DNA from: Symsagittifera roscoffensis | Lineage: Eukaryota > Xenacoelomorpha > Acoela > Convolutidae | DNA: 64,000 nt | Assembly (NCBI RefSeq): GCF_963678635.1 | Contig: NC_087070.1 | Span: 22,863,419-22,927,418 of the forward strand | Direction of reading: 5' to 3' | Shown here: positions 12,367-24,550 of the stretch, piece after piece | Layout of the letters: each line of letters opens with the position of its first letter | How positions within the stretch are numbered: position 1 is the first letter of the stretch | Notes under the pieces: model-generated | What the model was told of the DNA's origin: nothing | Seen by the model: the letters and a program-made list of their open reading frames with translations, nothing else | The model's database searches: none | Program-made: the position numbers and the translations under genes

Positions 12367-13973
12367 ATTAATCCGCCGGTCAATATAATAATTAGAACCG
12401 ACTTTCGGAATTAAAAGTAGTTCACGTGTTTTCGTGCAAGGTGCACTTTCTTAATGGAAGAAAATAAATTTTAAATGATTATGGAAGGAAACAAGACTGC
12501 TTTGTATATCAAGTCAAAGCCCTGAATGTTCCGACTGTCCCTTAATTCATATCAAATAGTTTTTGGGAAAAAATATTGAACACCCATACGTTTTGAACAA
12601 TATCAAAGTGTTACATTTTGAATGGTACGAAATTAATACGGCCAGTTAGCTAGCCTCCATTCAATTTGGGACAATTTTGCTGTGCGGGATGTTTCGCCAC
12701 GCATAAATAGTTCGCGTTACGCTCTCAGCATCATTAATAAACTCAAATAAAAAAAGCGCATAATTTAGTCCGGAATATGGCAAATTTGGCAATTTTCAAA
12801 CCAGATTTTTTACAAAAAATGATCGGAGGTGAAATATATTTTTCTTACATTTGAACTCAGGAAGTCAATATCTTCAATCAGGTATAAAAAAATTTTGTTG
12901 AAAATTTCTATTACGAACGGTGAAAAATGAGAATAAAAAAACCATTTCAAGCATAAATATTCCGTTTTCTTCGAAAGTCGGAACAATCAAACAATCCAAA
13001 ATTGAGCGTGGGCAGACTTGAAGACTCTTCATAGAAAATTTACCAAACGTCCTCATTAAGTTTCGTCACTACGTTCATCCACACTTAACAATTGGGGGCT
13101 ATTCTCATCATGGAGATACGGAATGATAGAAAAATTTCAACCAATCAGAATCAGTAGAAGTTTCTATTCAGTGAAATATTATTGAAGGGAACTGAATTCA
13201 AATTGACAGACCATGAACTATAGCATGCACAGCCCGTGCAGAGAGTAGCGAGTTTAGTGGGGGGGGGGGGAGTGGATGCCTCTTCCATCCCCCTCAAGGA
13301 TTCGACCCCCTGTCCACACAAAGGGCCCACAACACAGTCTGATCAAAACCGACTGAAACTTTAACATCAGCCGCAAAGCTTTGTGTTTGCCCAATTTTCT
13401 GCTACTCAATAATCGGAGAGTTCAACTGCAAACACTTCATTTCTAAATCGTCTCGATTCTTTGCAGCGGCAGACATCACATTTTCGCGGGAAGTTTTCAA
13501 AAACATATTATACAAATTAGGGCCACGTATCTTAGCAGACCACTCACTAAATAAACAGTTCGAGCCACCAAAACTGAGAAGTTTCTTTACCTTCAGTTAT
13601 TTCTGGTCGTGTCTTGCTTCAAAACTTGCTGCAAAACGAAACGTCAGATATTGAGTGATTTATCATACTGGATCCAAACTCGGCGGGCTTAACGTATTTA
13701 CGAGGGTGGCAGAGCGGATTTTTTGGGATCGGATTATGGAAACAAAAATATCGAAACTTATGAAAATTTGTGGGCTGAATAATTTCTAAATCTTATTTTT
13801 CAGATGTTTAACTGCCTTACTTGTCTTACCTACTGTGTTATTCTATAATTGCCTTCGGATTGATTTCAAGCTTCTTTTTATCCCTCTTCCAACATTGGTT
13901 TGAGCTTAGCTTAGAATATGATTGTGCTTACTTATTGTTCCGACTTTCGTAACGGAAGTAACTGAAAGTTTGT

Positions 13974-14500
13974 GCTCGGAATTATCAGATTTCGTCAGAA
14001 TTAATATGGTCAAATTTTTTTCTCCCAATTTCTCAACCAAAATTCTGCCCCAAAAATGGCTCATTTTTTTTTTTCAATTAATCAAAAACTACGCTGAAAC
14101 TAAATTTTTAATTGATGAGAAATATATAAATCACAAGAAGCCTCTTACAAAGCCCATCAAAGTTCTAGAAGAGTTTAATCTCCAAAAACCTGTATAAGAG
14201 AAAATAGTTTTGCTTGATAGTCAAGAAACGTAATTTTTTTATGTAAAATCCAAAATTTTTGCTTTAAAACAAATTTTAAACAATTTACTCTAATTTTTGC
14301 AAATTCAACTTTTCTGGAACTTTGTTGAGCTGTGAAAGAGGCTTCTTGTGATATATATTTCTCATCAATTAACAAAGTAGTTTCAGCGTTGTTTTTGATT
14401 AATTGAAAAAAGCCAAAATTACCCATTTTTGGGGTAAAATTTTGGTTGAGAACTTCGTATAAAAAAATCTGACCATTTTAATTCTGATGAAATTCTGAGC
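13974..14500. repeat. Diverged inverted repeat, ~215-bp arms
   Basis: The left arm is about 13974-14190 and the right arm about 14286-14500. Matching landmarks are GCTCGGAATT against AATTCTGAGC, and CACAAGAAGCCTCTT against AAGAGGCTTCTTGTG. The arms are more diverged than those of the other two inverted repeats, so this one is older. Confidence 0.65.
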
Positions 14501-15721
14501 AATTTTTTTCTCTTCATTTTTTGTCTAATCTTAACCCAGTTTGAGTAAAACGCGTAGGAAACTTCAAGTTTTGTTAGTTTTTTCCCGGATAATTTAAATC
14601 AGCACTGTATGTTACTACGAGCAAAAATTATCATTTTGTATTTTATATGGCGTGCGGGGGGATGCTTTTCACAAAATAGATCTCATATTTTATAAAAAAA
14701 TCTTTTTATTTTTATTGCATTTAATTTTTTCTTGTTATAACTGCTTCATAAACCTTAAAAGGCAGTTGGAACATTCAGGGCTTCGCTCTGATACGAGCAG
14801 TCTTGTTTTAATTAAACTTGCCAGTAGATTTAAACTACTTTGTCATGTGGCGCAGCCAACTTGAAAAAACAATTATTCGAAGACTTTTTGCAGCGTTTTG
14901 TAGCCAGTCATTAAAACAAACACCATTTCATGGAAAATTTGGGGCAAATTATCTCAAATTAGCTTAATTGCAAGTCAAATTTTTCATATCGACATTATTC
15001 ATGAGGTGTCGTCTGAGAATCAGCAATCAATTCCAAACAAGGCTTCACAGAACGACAAAAACAGCAAAAAAGCAAAGAGGGAAAATTTTCGGCAATTGAT
15101 ACAGTCATTATCGTATATGAAAAAAATTAGGGGCCTTCAAAACGCAGTCGTTTAAAGGTATGTCTCAATTAGAAGACAACATAAATTGAGATTCATTCTA
15201 TTATTATCCTTACAAAAATCAGGACTTAATCTTTTCGAGCCAAAATTCACGAAATTACAAGTTATAGCAGTTGCGTTAAATTCAGCAATCTACAAAATAA
15301 GTTCAAATAACCCTAGCAAAAAAGATCGCTTATAAGAAAACAGCAATCCAACAAGCTTTTGGAACATTTCTGGAAATCACTAGCTGAAACGGTGAAACCA
15401 GCAGCCCCAGCTTTACTAAACGGCAAACAAGAAAAACTCAAATGTGCTGCATAAAAATTTGACGCAACAGAAAATTTTGCGCCGCAACTAAATGAAGCTA
15501 TGGTGATAAAACAGGGCGTGCAAAATCACCACAAATTTTCTTAGGAAAAGCGAAACCAAGGTTTTGCATAATTTTTCATGATTTTTCATGTGGACAATAG
15601 CTTCACTGGATTAAGCGAGAACCAGTTAACTTTATTGTTGAAGATCTTTAAACAACAAACACAGAAAAAGTGGGATTGAGTTTACAGAAAAAAAAACAAC
15701 CAGGAAACCTGTGCAGCCGAA

Positions 15722-15725
15722 GTTG
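15722..15725. repeat. Target-site duplication, left (GTTG)
   Basis: GTTG directly precedes the 5' LTR and reappears directly after the 3' LTR at 34499-34502. A 4-bp duplication is within the usual range for Ty3/gypsy integrases. Confidence 0.75.
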
Positions 15726-16135
15726 TGGAACCTGATCTAAACTATATTTTATGATTGGATAAATCAGATATTTTACCACTGTAAAGTATTTAATATTAAC
15801 CAATCATGATCCATCTAACTAACAACCCACTTATTTGTAAGTGCTGAAATTACTTGTATTTTTAGCACCAGAGAGATTTGAATTTAACTTAGAAATTACT
15901 TGTCTCTCCAAGAGAACTTCAGCAGCCGCAACAAACCAGTATACCCTAGATCTATTGAGCCTAGCAGAGACTAGTTAAACACCCTGAGACTAGAAAGTAT
16001 AAGAGTAAGATTAGGATCGGTATTAGACTAAGAAGTTGCACGAATCTATCCGGCCGAAAATAAGATAGCGTGACGAGCAGACGGTATACCCTATCCGAAA
16101 TTACTCTATGAGTTAACCACATCGGTCATAACTCA
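15726..16135 (+). repeat. 5' LTR (410 bp)
   Basis: It begins TGGAACCTGATC and ends GGTCATAACTCA, so it has the TG...CA termini. By eye it differs from the 3' LTR at two positions (T/A in AATATTAACC, T/C in TTTTTAGCACC). A TATATTTT stretch at 15743-15750 could be a TATA box. No AATAAA is present; AATAAG near 16060 could serve. Confidence 0.92.
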
Positions 16136-16137
16136 TC

Positions 16138-16155
16138 TGGTGCAACCATAAGTCT
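16138..16155 (+). promoter_or_regulatory. Primer-binding site for reverse transcription
   Basis: TGGTGCAACCATAAGTCT begins 2 nt inside the 5' LTR. TGG pairs with the CCA tail of a tRNA, so the primer would be a tRNA ending GGTTGCACCA. Which tRNA this is cannot be told here. Confidence 0.65.
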
Positions 16156-16781
16156 CGAATAAGACCTTAATAGCTTAGAACTAGCCAAAAATAGATTAGA
16201 AATTAGACAAAACATTTTCAAAATGTTATACGATAATAATTTAATCGAAATGTCTCTACGACTCAATAGATCAGAGCCGATATTCCGAAAAATAATAGAA
16301 CTACCCGGAATTGGAAGAAGACCTCGATCAAGAGACGACATACGACAAAGTAGAAACTTACCAAATAGTTTTATGATCGTACGGCAAAAGCCAACACAAA
16401 CGTTTATATCTAGAATCTTATTAGCAATGAATTTAGATTTTCATCTGCAAACATAAAATTTTGAAGTCAATCTTCATAATCAATTCAGGCGCTAAGCAAA
16501 ATTATTAATATACAATAACGATTGATAAAAACATCTCAGATCGTTTTCTTAATTTCTGCATCTTTATATAAAACATATTTGAAAAATATTGATTGAAAAT
16601 GAAAATAAAAATTAGTAGCATGACAATAAATTGTTAGTAATCATAAAATCATCTGTTGTCCCAGCTTCATCACCTAAACATAACAGCAATCATAAGCTCA
16701 CTAATATCATTAAAATACAAACTCTTTTTCTTATATAAATTTAAACCATTTTAAACTCAAATTCACTTAATTTTAAAATCA

Positions 16782-16866
16782 GATCATCAAGGCTTATCCT
16801 TGGATCTCAATTAATTTTCTATTTCACTAAATTTAAAACCTGATCATCAAGGCCTATCCTTGGATC
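16782..16866 (+). promoter_or_regulatory. Two tandem stem-loops in the leader
   Basis: GATCATCAAGG-loop-CCTTGGATC occurs twice, at 16782-16806 and 16842-16866, with a spacing of exactly 60 nt. Each can pair CAAGG with CCTTG and GATC with GATC. The loops differ by one base (CTTAT and CCTAT). Position between primer site and gag suggests an RNA packaging or dimerisation element, by analogy with retroviruses. Confidence 0.45.
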
Positions 16867-17069
16867 AAAAAGAACAATTTTGTTCTCCCCCACCCACTTA
16901 GCAAGTGTCTAACGACCTCACTACCCAACCCTTTCAAAAGACCCAAGACTAATAGAAATTTTTAAATAAAACTAACCATTCAAATTAGGATAAACAGTGA
17001 AAAACTTCGGTTATTCATCCTTCACTTGAACCCTCCTCTTACCAGACCCAGGATATATCATCTTACTGA

Positions 17070-17078
17070 GTAAGTTTA
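17070..17078 (+). promoter_or_regulatory. Candidate major splice donor (GTAAGTTTA)
   Basis: GA|GTAAGT matches the metazoan donor consensus and lies in the leader before the first long frame. It could pair with acceptors before the envelope-region genes (25610, 26725). Its use is inferred. Confidence 0.35.
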
Positions 17079-17371
17079 AAATAGTATCTAACGAACTACT
17101 TGCGTTCTAATTATACCTGAACCTTGTGGATCGATTTACTATTCTCCAACCCTTGAACACAATCACTACCCCTAAGTAAGATTAAGTAAGTTAACACCTT
17201 AGCTTAGACTAGCCACGAGAAAGTAAAAAATCATTCTTCGGAATCCATATACTTTTCTCTCCAACCCTAAATAAAAAGACCCAGGTTAAGCTAACCAAAA
17301 AACCGTAAGGACTAACAGTCTAAGAAAATAGAAATACCTAACAACTTTTTGCATCCCTCATCCTAAACCTT

Positions 17372-19465
17372 ATGTCATTCAACAATCTAGGAAATAAACA
17401 AACAATCATTTTACACAACTGTGAGATATATAACAAAAAATACGATCTTGTCATTACACCTCATACACAAACAGTTGGATACATTAGAACAAAACGACAA
17501 ACAATAAAAAGAAAAATTATAAACAAACAAAGACAAATCACACGAAAAAGATTTTCAAAAAATAGAAACGCATTTTCAGAATCAGAAGCCAGCAATTTAG
17601 ATGAACTCTACAAATTAAAAGAATCAATTGATAAAATATGTCCCATTCACGATCAATTATATTTTTCCGATTCAGAAACAACTTCAAATTCATCAAAAAG
17701 AGGAAAAAGAAGAATAAAAAAGCAATACAAACACAAACCAGTACACTTTTATAATTGGAATCAACCAATTAGACACATCGATAGCTATATATTAACAGTC
17801 ATCAAACGAAAAAATCAGCCACACTCAAAGTGACGATAGTCCAGATGACGAAGAGATTTACCCCTTCCTCAAAGATGCACCCGATAATAGAGGGCAGCAT
17901 GATTTTTGCAAGAATTTACTCGTAAATTTGTTTGAACCCGGAATCAGTCCATGCGAAGCAGAGTTCCCAGATGTAAGAATCAAAAGACAAATTATTGAAC
18001 ATTATTTGAAAGACATATGTAACTTATAACACAACAATATGGAATCTACACCATAGAATTCAGCACACCAAATACGAATCATCGTATATATGTAATTCAA
18101 ACAGATGATCTTGAATTAGAATTTTCAAAAGTATTCCTAGAATATATCAAAAGCATACAATATCATAATTCACAAAGAGCAAACTCTATATTCACTAATG
18201 AAGTTTTTGCAATAATATATACCTATATCTCTATATTGGAAAAAAACTGAATTTCAAAGTATCTCACCAACTGAAACATCCAAACATACAAAAGTACGAC
18301 AAGAAATCACATTATTTTCAACTTTTATACATATAATCAAATAAAATTTCACTAAAGACGATGTTTCACAACACACAAAACATGACTTACAAAACATTTT
18401 GGCATGGTTTATAATAGATTATTTCACACATAATTTAGACTTAATTTCACAAGCAAGAAAAAATTTCAGACCTCAAAATTCAAATGATGACACTGCCATT
18501 ACAGAACAATCAGACTACGTTTGGGACCCTGAATGGTCTCATCCTACATTTATAAATATACCACAATCCATCTCAAGTCAAGCAATAAGTACAATATCTT
18601 ACCACAGAGATTATGTAAAAGTAGTACCACTAACCATTGATGCAACACCATTAAATTACAATACATTTTTACCTGATACACGAAATAACAGTTTAAATTC
18701 GACCGTCATACACAATGAAAACCTTAATGGAACTAGGAACCTCACTCAACAAGATATTCAAACACCATCACACTTCATAAATGAAGAAATTGTACAAACA
18801 ACAACAACTACACAACAAAGTATTTCACCAATATGTCCAAATTTAACAACACCAAGAAATACAAACACTTCACTAGCACAGGTAACATTACAGTCAACCG
18901 TTAAACCTTCAGTTGCTCCAAAATATTCACAAATGGATTACGCTCACAAACAAAGAACAAATCAACCCCCACGAAAAAATAATAATCATGTATGTTCTCA
19001 CTATTGGGATAACCCAATGACAACAACCAACTCAGTAAATTTTCGAACTAATTCACATCCTCCACAGGATCATAGTGAAAATTACCCATTCTTTCATCAA
19101 AATAAAAATAAAAAGCAAGCAGCTCATCATACGGATTATTTATCATCTGATGATGATTATTTACAACCAGACATTTTTGCACCATATACCCAAGAATATC
19201 GCACACAAGGATCGCGACCACCTCATACATATAATAGAATTTTTTCTCCAAACCCAACAGATACACGAAATCAACAATCAATACATATGCCAAATCCAAC
19301 TAATACACAATCTTTCAACCAATTCAACCACAAAATCCAATGACTATGCACTCATATCAACCCACTCAAATGCAAAATGAAATACCGCTTCCATATTACC
19401 TTCAGCAACACGAAATAACAAAAAGTCAACTTTCAAATTTTTCGCAAATGCCAAATGCCGCATAA
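17372..19465 (+). pseudogene. ORF1 upstream of Gag, unrecognised, broken
   Basis: An intact 153-codon frame (17372-17833) is very basic in its first half, then acidic and Ser-rich. The reading continues in other frames: to 18029, then 18023-18250, then from 18246 to 19343 with an in-frame TAA at 18342, and then another frame into an in-frame TAA at 19463 directly before Gag. The later part is Asn/Gln/Thr/Ser-rich and low in complexity. The pieces probably form one long N-terminal Gag extension or a separate ORF1 of roughly 690 codons. I do not recognise a domain. Two of the shifts fall at A-runs (17809-17814 and 18240-18246). Confidence 0.5.
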
Positions 19466-19474
19466 TCACTACAG

Positions 19475-20107
19475 ATGACAATGAATCCATACCTCATGGG
19501 TGGATCATCAATAACATCCAATAAACCATTAATGGTATTTACAGGAACAGATCCTGAATATTCTGTAGAAGATTATCTAAATGCAGTAACAGCAAATTTA
19601 ATTTTAAATATAGGACCTGAACCAATTAATACGCCACTACATCAAAATTGGATACATAGACGCACAGCATTGATACAAACAACCTTAGGTGGTGCAGCTC
19701 AAAAATGGTTTTCAGTATTACCTATAGAAATAAAATCAGACTGGAAAAGATTTACACAAGAATTTTCAAAAATGTTTGATTCCGAAAAAAATAAACAACA
19801 CCAAAGAGTTTTATGTAATGAAATTCTTAGATTACCAAATGAAACCATCAATCAATTAGCAGTACGTATCAAAACACTAGTTCGAAAAGCATATTCACTC
19901 AATACACGTGACTATAAAAACACAAAAATGACAGAAATTTTAATGATGACCTTAACACCTCAATTAAGGAAAATAGCAATAAAAAAGAGAGCATCTCATC
20001 TTTCCTCAATTCGAGAGCCAGATTTAGATTTTCGAAAACTAGTAGATAAACTAGAGCAAGCGGAAATCACAATGAAATTTGAAGAAACAGAAAATCTAAA
20101 ACTATAA
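19475..20107 (+). CDS. gag: Gag capsid domain (Ty3-type)
   Basis: The product is the structural capsid protein that assembles the particle. The 210-residue frame contains the pattern of the retrotransposon Gag family: GGAAQKWFSVLP near residues 71-82, W..F..EF..MF near 89-101, and a helical tail. The frame is open upstream through TAA 19463, and downstream it continues in the same frame past TAA 20105 for about 45 codons up to a frameshift at an A7 run (20243-20249). The stop may therefore be a lesion and not the natural end of Gag. The start at 19475 is the first Met after the upstream stop and may not be the original one. Confidence 0.8.
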   Translation: MTMNPYLMGGSSITSNKPLMVFTGTDPEYSVEDYLNAVTANLILNIGPEPINTPLHQNWIHRRTALIQTTLGGAAQKWFSVLPIEIKSDWKRFTQEFSKMFDSEKNKQHQRVLCNEILRLPNETINQLAVRIKTLVRKAYSLNTRDYKNTKMTEILMMTLTPQLRKIAIKKRASHLSSIREPDLDFRKLVDKLEQAEITMKFEETENLKL

Positions 20108-20204
20108 TATGTTAATCGAGTTGAAACAAACACTACACATATAAATAACATACAGGAATCAGATACAGACCTAGTTGAAAAAATCACTGAAATACTAAAT
20201 ATTT

Positions 20205-21389
20205 ATGAAAAACATCCAAATTTTAAAGGCAAACCATCTTTCAAAAAAATGGTGTAATTATTGCCGACGATACGGACACAGTATTTCCGAATGTAGACAA
20301 AAACAACAAGATAATCAGAATAAACCTCAAAAGCATAAAGAACCAAATAAATCGTTCTATCAATATATGAAAAAGGATCAAAATCTACCAAACAAAAATA
20401 TATATAGTAACAACAGTTCAGGAAAACCACTTCCGAACAACACCAACTACACAAGGAATCAATCACCATATAACTCAAGTTATAGAGGAAGATCACCAGA
20501 ACGAAGAAATACACAAAATTCATCACAAAACAATTATAATCGATCAAATAGTAGAAATAACTAATCGAGATCAAATTCCAATGCAACACAATTTGTTTAT
20601 AGATCCAGTTCCCAATCAAACCCAAGAAATAAACACTATTCCAATAATCAATCACGAAACTCATCATACAACAGAAATAGAAACTATTCACATAATCGAA
20701 ATAGAAGTTATTCGAACAATCGAAATCAGAATTACCCGAACACTCGATCAAGAAATAACTCGAATAATAGATCAAACTATCACAGATCAAATGAAAATTA
20801 TCAAAACAGATCACGGAACAATTCACAAAATCGAAATTCAAGTTATAATAATCAATATAGAAAATATTCCCAGTCACCACATAGGAATAATAACCATTAT
20901 AATAATTCTAAACATCGATACAGAAGAAGTACACCAAAACATCAAAGACATATTAATCAGGTACAGTCAAATGAAGAAACAACATCAGACCCCCCAGGTA
21001 TTGATGACACAGGAAGTAACGAACTACAACTAAATCAAATAAACTGTGGATCATCAGATACAGAAAGTGATACAGAAAATACCATCTCCGTAAATATGAT
21101 AACAGTCGAAAACGAATATGAACCTATCATATATGAACAACCTTTTACATCACATATATATGAAAATCAATTGGAACACCTTCACAATTATTATGTTGAA
21201 CCGATCACTACTACACAAACTGCACAAGAAATAAACGAAACTAACATAGTAATTACACCCGATGAAAAAGACAAAACAAAAGGTTTAAACACAAATCATA
21301 TTTATCAAAATATACAAAAAGAACAACCCAGAGAAAAAATTTGGACAATACCATTTCTCTTAGAAAGTCCAAGAAACAAAGAATTTTAA
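20205..21389 (+). pseudogene. Nucleocapsid/linker region with CCHC zinc knuckle
   Basis: This is the RNA-binding part of Gag-Pol. It has a single CCHC knuckle, C-x2-C-x4-H-x4-C, at about 20253-20295. A long Asn/Arg/Ser/Gln-rich basic tail follows, then an acidic Glu/Thr-rich linker leading to the protease. One frame stays open through the whole span except for TAA at 20562, and it runs on past TAA 21387 into the protease. The repetitive Asn/Arg/Ser codons create long but meaningless frames on the other strand and in the other + frame. Confidence 0.75.
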
Positions 21390-21557
21390 CCACCAGATCT
21401 TGAAATTGATTTTTTAATTGATTCAGGAGCAGAATCAAACATAATTAATATTCCCACATGGAATGAAATCAACACATTACATCCAAAATTAACGCCTCTT
21501 GCAACCTCTAGTAAACTAGCAACAGCACAAGAACAATGGAGCAAAATAAAATTCTAA
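21390..21557 (+). pseudogene. Retroviral-type aspartic protease (N-terminal half)
   Basis: The protease cleaves the Gag-Pol polyprotein. The catalytic D-S-G-A motif lies at 21420-21431, after a hydrophobic strand (IDFLI), as in retropepsins. The frame is continuous with the nucleocapsid frame through TAA 21387. It ends at TAA 21555, and homologous sequence continues in the frame that opens at 21536, so a frameshift lies between about 21535 and 21555. Confidence 0.75.
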
Positions 21558-23620
21558 ACAAACCATTTAAACAGATATTTCATATTACTGATTTTAAACA
21601 CAATATCATTGGCATACCATTTATATCAAAATATATACCAACAATCAACATCTTAAATAGTAAAATACCGATCAAAGATAAGTACACAAAAACAAAAAAT
21701 ACAGCTCTAACATTTTTTCAAAGATTAAATAAACAACCACCATTCTTCTCAAAATTTTATCCAGTTTATAACCAACAACGGAAACACCTGAAACCACTAT
21801 CAGGAAATATATATAATTTTTCAATAAAAAAAGTTCACCAGTATGATAAAAGTCAAAATAAACAACAACTTTTTATGTCAGACTTTGAATTTAAACCTAT
21901 TCACAAGTTTTTCAAAATCACGATTTCATCTATAAATTATTTGAAAAACACGAATTCCGACATCATTTCGTTACACGTGTATAACAATACACCGTATCAA
22001 GTAACATTACCCTTAGGTTTTTTAGGATATTGCGAAACAAACGCTACAATCTCACCCATACATGAAGTAGCCTACCGCGTAAATAATATACTCCAATTAT
22101 TAGATATTTGCCAATCCACAATACTTAACGAAGAATTATCCATAAATAACATAATAAGCAATGAAAAGAGAAACACAGATTATTACACAAAAACACCATA
22201 TTTTAAACCAACATTCAATATAACAAATTACACAAAAGAACAACAATAATTTTTAACGATGTTTAATTTTGAACACTCACAAATTACACAAATCGAATTT
22301 GACAAACTAGCAAAACAACTGTTAAATTATTCAACAGTCTACGCAACATCAAAATTTGATGTTGGGAAAATCAGTTCATCACTACATCTCCCGTTGAAAC
22401 CTGACGCAGTTTTCAAAAAACAAAGAGCTAGTAAAGTACCAATTCATTTACATGACAAAGTAAATAGATTACTTGATATTTTAGAACAATACAAAATAAT
22501 CTCACCAGTAAATAAACAAGAACAACCAAAAGGTAACACATTTATTAACCCTGTTATCATTCTAGCAAAAGGAGAATCATTAAAAATAGTTTTAGACGCT
22601 AGATACCTAAATTCATTAATAGACGAATCGAAATGCAATTGGCCTATTGAACCAATACAAGTTATTTTAACAAAAATAAACGGAAAATACTTTACAACCG
22701 CAGATATGAATAATGCATACAATCAAATGCCACTAGATGAACAATCACGACGTTTAACACAATTTGTTATTGGAAATCAACAATATGAATTTAACCGCCT
22801 ATTCTATGGAATTTCCATAGGACCAGCAGCATTTTCAGCTTTTATGAGTAAAATTTTTAGACCACTAATACTCAAGAAAAACGCAATCACCTATTTAGAT
22901 GATGTTTTTATGCAATCACAGACAAAAGAGGAAATGTTTACAGTTTTAGAACACTATCATAAAATACTTCAGAATGAAAATCTGAAGGCCGCCCCCGATA
23001 AATCACACTTTTTTTTAACACGAGTTAAATTTTTAGGACATAATATAGAAAGAAACACAATCACTCCATTAAAATCACGCATTGATGCTATTCAAAAACT
23101 TCAACCACCGACAAACAAAAAGAAAATCCAAGAATTCCTTGGAATGTTAAATTTCTTAAGCAAGTACGTTTATAAAATGCAATTATATTTAAGACCATTC
23201 TACAATATCCTCAGACAACAAAATAATTTTGAATGGACCACTGAACATCAAACACGATTTGAAGAAATTAAAAAACTTTTAACTGAACAAATTTCAAACA
23301 CAATCCCAGATCCAAATCAACCATTCTATGCAATGTGCGATGCTTCAAATTTTGGCATCGGCGCAGCATTACTACTATCACATAGTGGTACAAATAAAAT
23401 GAAACTTATATCAGCAAATTCCCGATTATTCACACAAGCAGAGCTACGACTCTCAACTCTAATGAGAGAACGTACAGCTATAATTTATACACTCACAGAA
23501 TATGAATTTCTGATACTTGGATCAAAACATCCAACAGTTCTATTCACAGATCATAAACAATCATTTTTCTCTTTACACAAAAGTCAAATCCCAATCACCG
23601 AGTTTATAGATTTCAACTAA
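21536..23620 (+). pseudogene. pol: Pol: protease tail, reverse transcriptase and RNase H
   Basis: RT copies the element RNA into DNA and RNase H removes the RNA. One frame runs from 21536 to 23620 with a single in-frame TAA at 22247. The section from 22259 holds RT: an LDARYLN region, the FTTADM motif, and the catalytic YLDD at 22892-22903. The FLGxLNFLxKYV thumb region and a Ty3-type RNase H follow, with CDAS, ERTA and TDHK. The first ~240 codons cover the end of the protease and a linker. A one-base shift just before 23593 moves the C-terminal part of RNase H into the next frame. Confidence 0.9.
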
Positions 23621-24550
23621 TTCTAATGAAATTTCTAAACTTACATATAGTTTGGACAGCAGGAAAGAATCTTGCATTAACAGATACATTAAGTCGAAAT
23701 ACACCACTTGAATTACTTACACGAAAAAATACAGTTGAAATACCAAAGAATATAAAATTTTACCTTGCAAAAGACAAAACATCACCCCAACTAGAATGCA
23801 AATATGCTGTAAAAACTGACATTGACCAATCACAAATAAATAACTTACAACATTTCCCACTTTACTTAGATTGCCAAAATAATCACTACGAAGTTGATCT
23901 ACTAGGAACATCAACTTTCAAACCAATTCCATACTCACAATGGATAAAAAATTATACCCAACAAAAAAGAATAAAACACCACTCGCATTAAAAAGACCTT
24001 TTTCCGTTAATCGAAAAAGAAAATTTAACTGATAAAATAAATTTATCAGGACCACAAACAAATGATTCAAAATACACAATAAATCAAGTTTTTGACCTCC
24101 ATGACCCACTTGACACAATTCCCCTATCTAAATTAGAAATTGAAAATATTTTTCTCCCTCCAACAGATAAAATTACACTTGAACTCTTGAAACAAAATCA
24201 AAATCTTGACCCAGTAATTAGACAACTAAAATCATGACACAAATATAAAATTAAGCCCGTAAAAGCAGATACCACAATTTTAGGAAATATAACACTCCTC
24301 CGATATTTCCGAAAATTTAATAATACAACAACTAATGAAAACACAGACCTTCTAGAATATCAATTAAATGATTCTACAGTTCCCTGTCTCCCTTTAAGTA
24401 TGATTCTAATAGCTTTTAACATTTCACATACACAAAATAAAAGGACACTCTGTTTCAGAGAAAACATATTCAAATTTTACACAAAAATTTTATTTCCCAA
24501 ATGCACCAATTTGAATAAAAGTATTATGCAATGATTGTATAGTATGTCAG
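23593..24550 (+). pseudogene. RNase H end, connection and integrase zinc domain
   Basis: The frame from 23593 finishes RNase H (DTLSR near 23680) and stays open with in-frame stops TAA 23989 and TGA 24235. After another shift in 24440-24527, the integrase zinc-binding half appears as C-N-D-C at 24527-24538. The preceding region contains the histidine part (IAFNISHTQ, about 24409-24435). The intervening ~200 codons are a spacer that I do not recognise. Confidence 0.65.

Larger units (their letters stand above)
11791..15721. other. Gene-free stretch between the transporter gene and the LTR element
   Basis: I find no conserved coding sequence. The stretch contains a 71-bp-arm hairpin (12209-12366), a diverged ~215-bp inverted repeat (13974-14500), a G-run near 13260 and a copy of the ATCGCGCG-type dispersed repeat near 12650-12760. 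From about 14880 to 15721 the + strand becomes purine-rich with short broken frames. This could be an old repeat that the LTR element landed in, but I could not identify it. Confidence 0.5.
16136..17371 (+). other. Untranslated leader of the LTR element
   Basis: This is a 1.2-kb leader between the 5' LTR and the first long frame. It contains a 77-codon frame at 16223-16456 that I do not recognise and do not call as a gene. It also contains a pair of stem-loops (16782-16866) and a good splice donor (17070). A leader of this length would have room for packaging and splicing signals. Confidence 0.6.

Noticed and set aside
20203-20880. 225-codon minus-strand frame rich in Tyr, Phe and Cys
   Set aside because: It is the antisense of the Asn/Arg/Ser-repeat coding of the nucleocapsid region; low-complexity codons keep it open by chance.
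20581-21033. 150-codon Ile/Thr/Glu-rich + strand frame
   Set aside because: It is a shadow of the same repetitive region. The frame that starts at 20205 continues through here as the plausible nucleocapsid tail.
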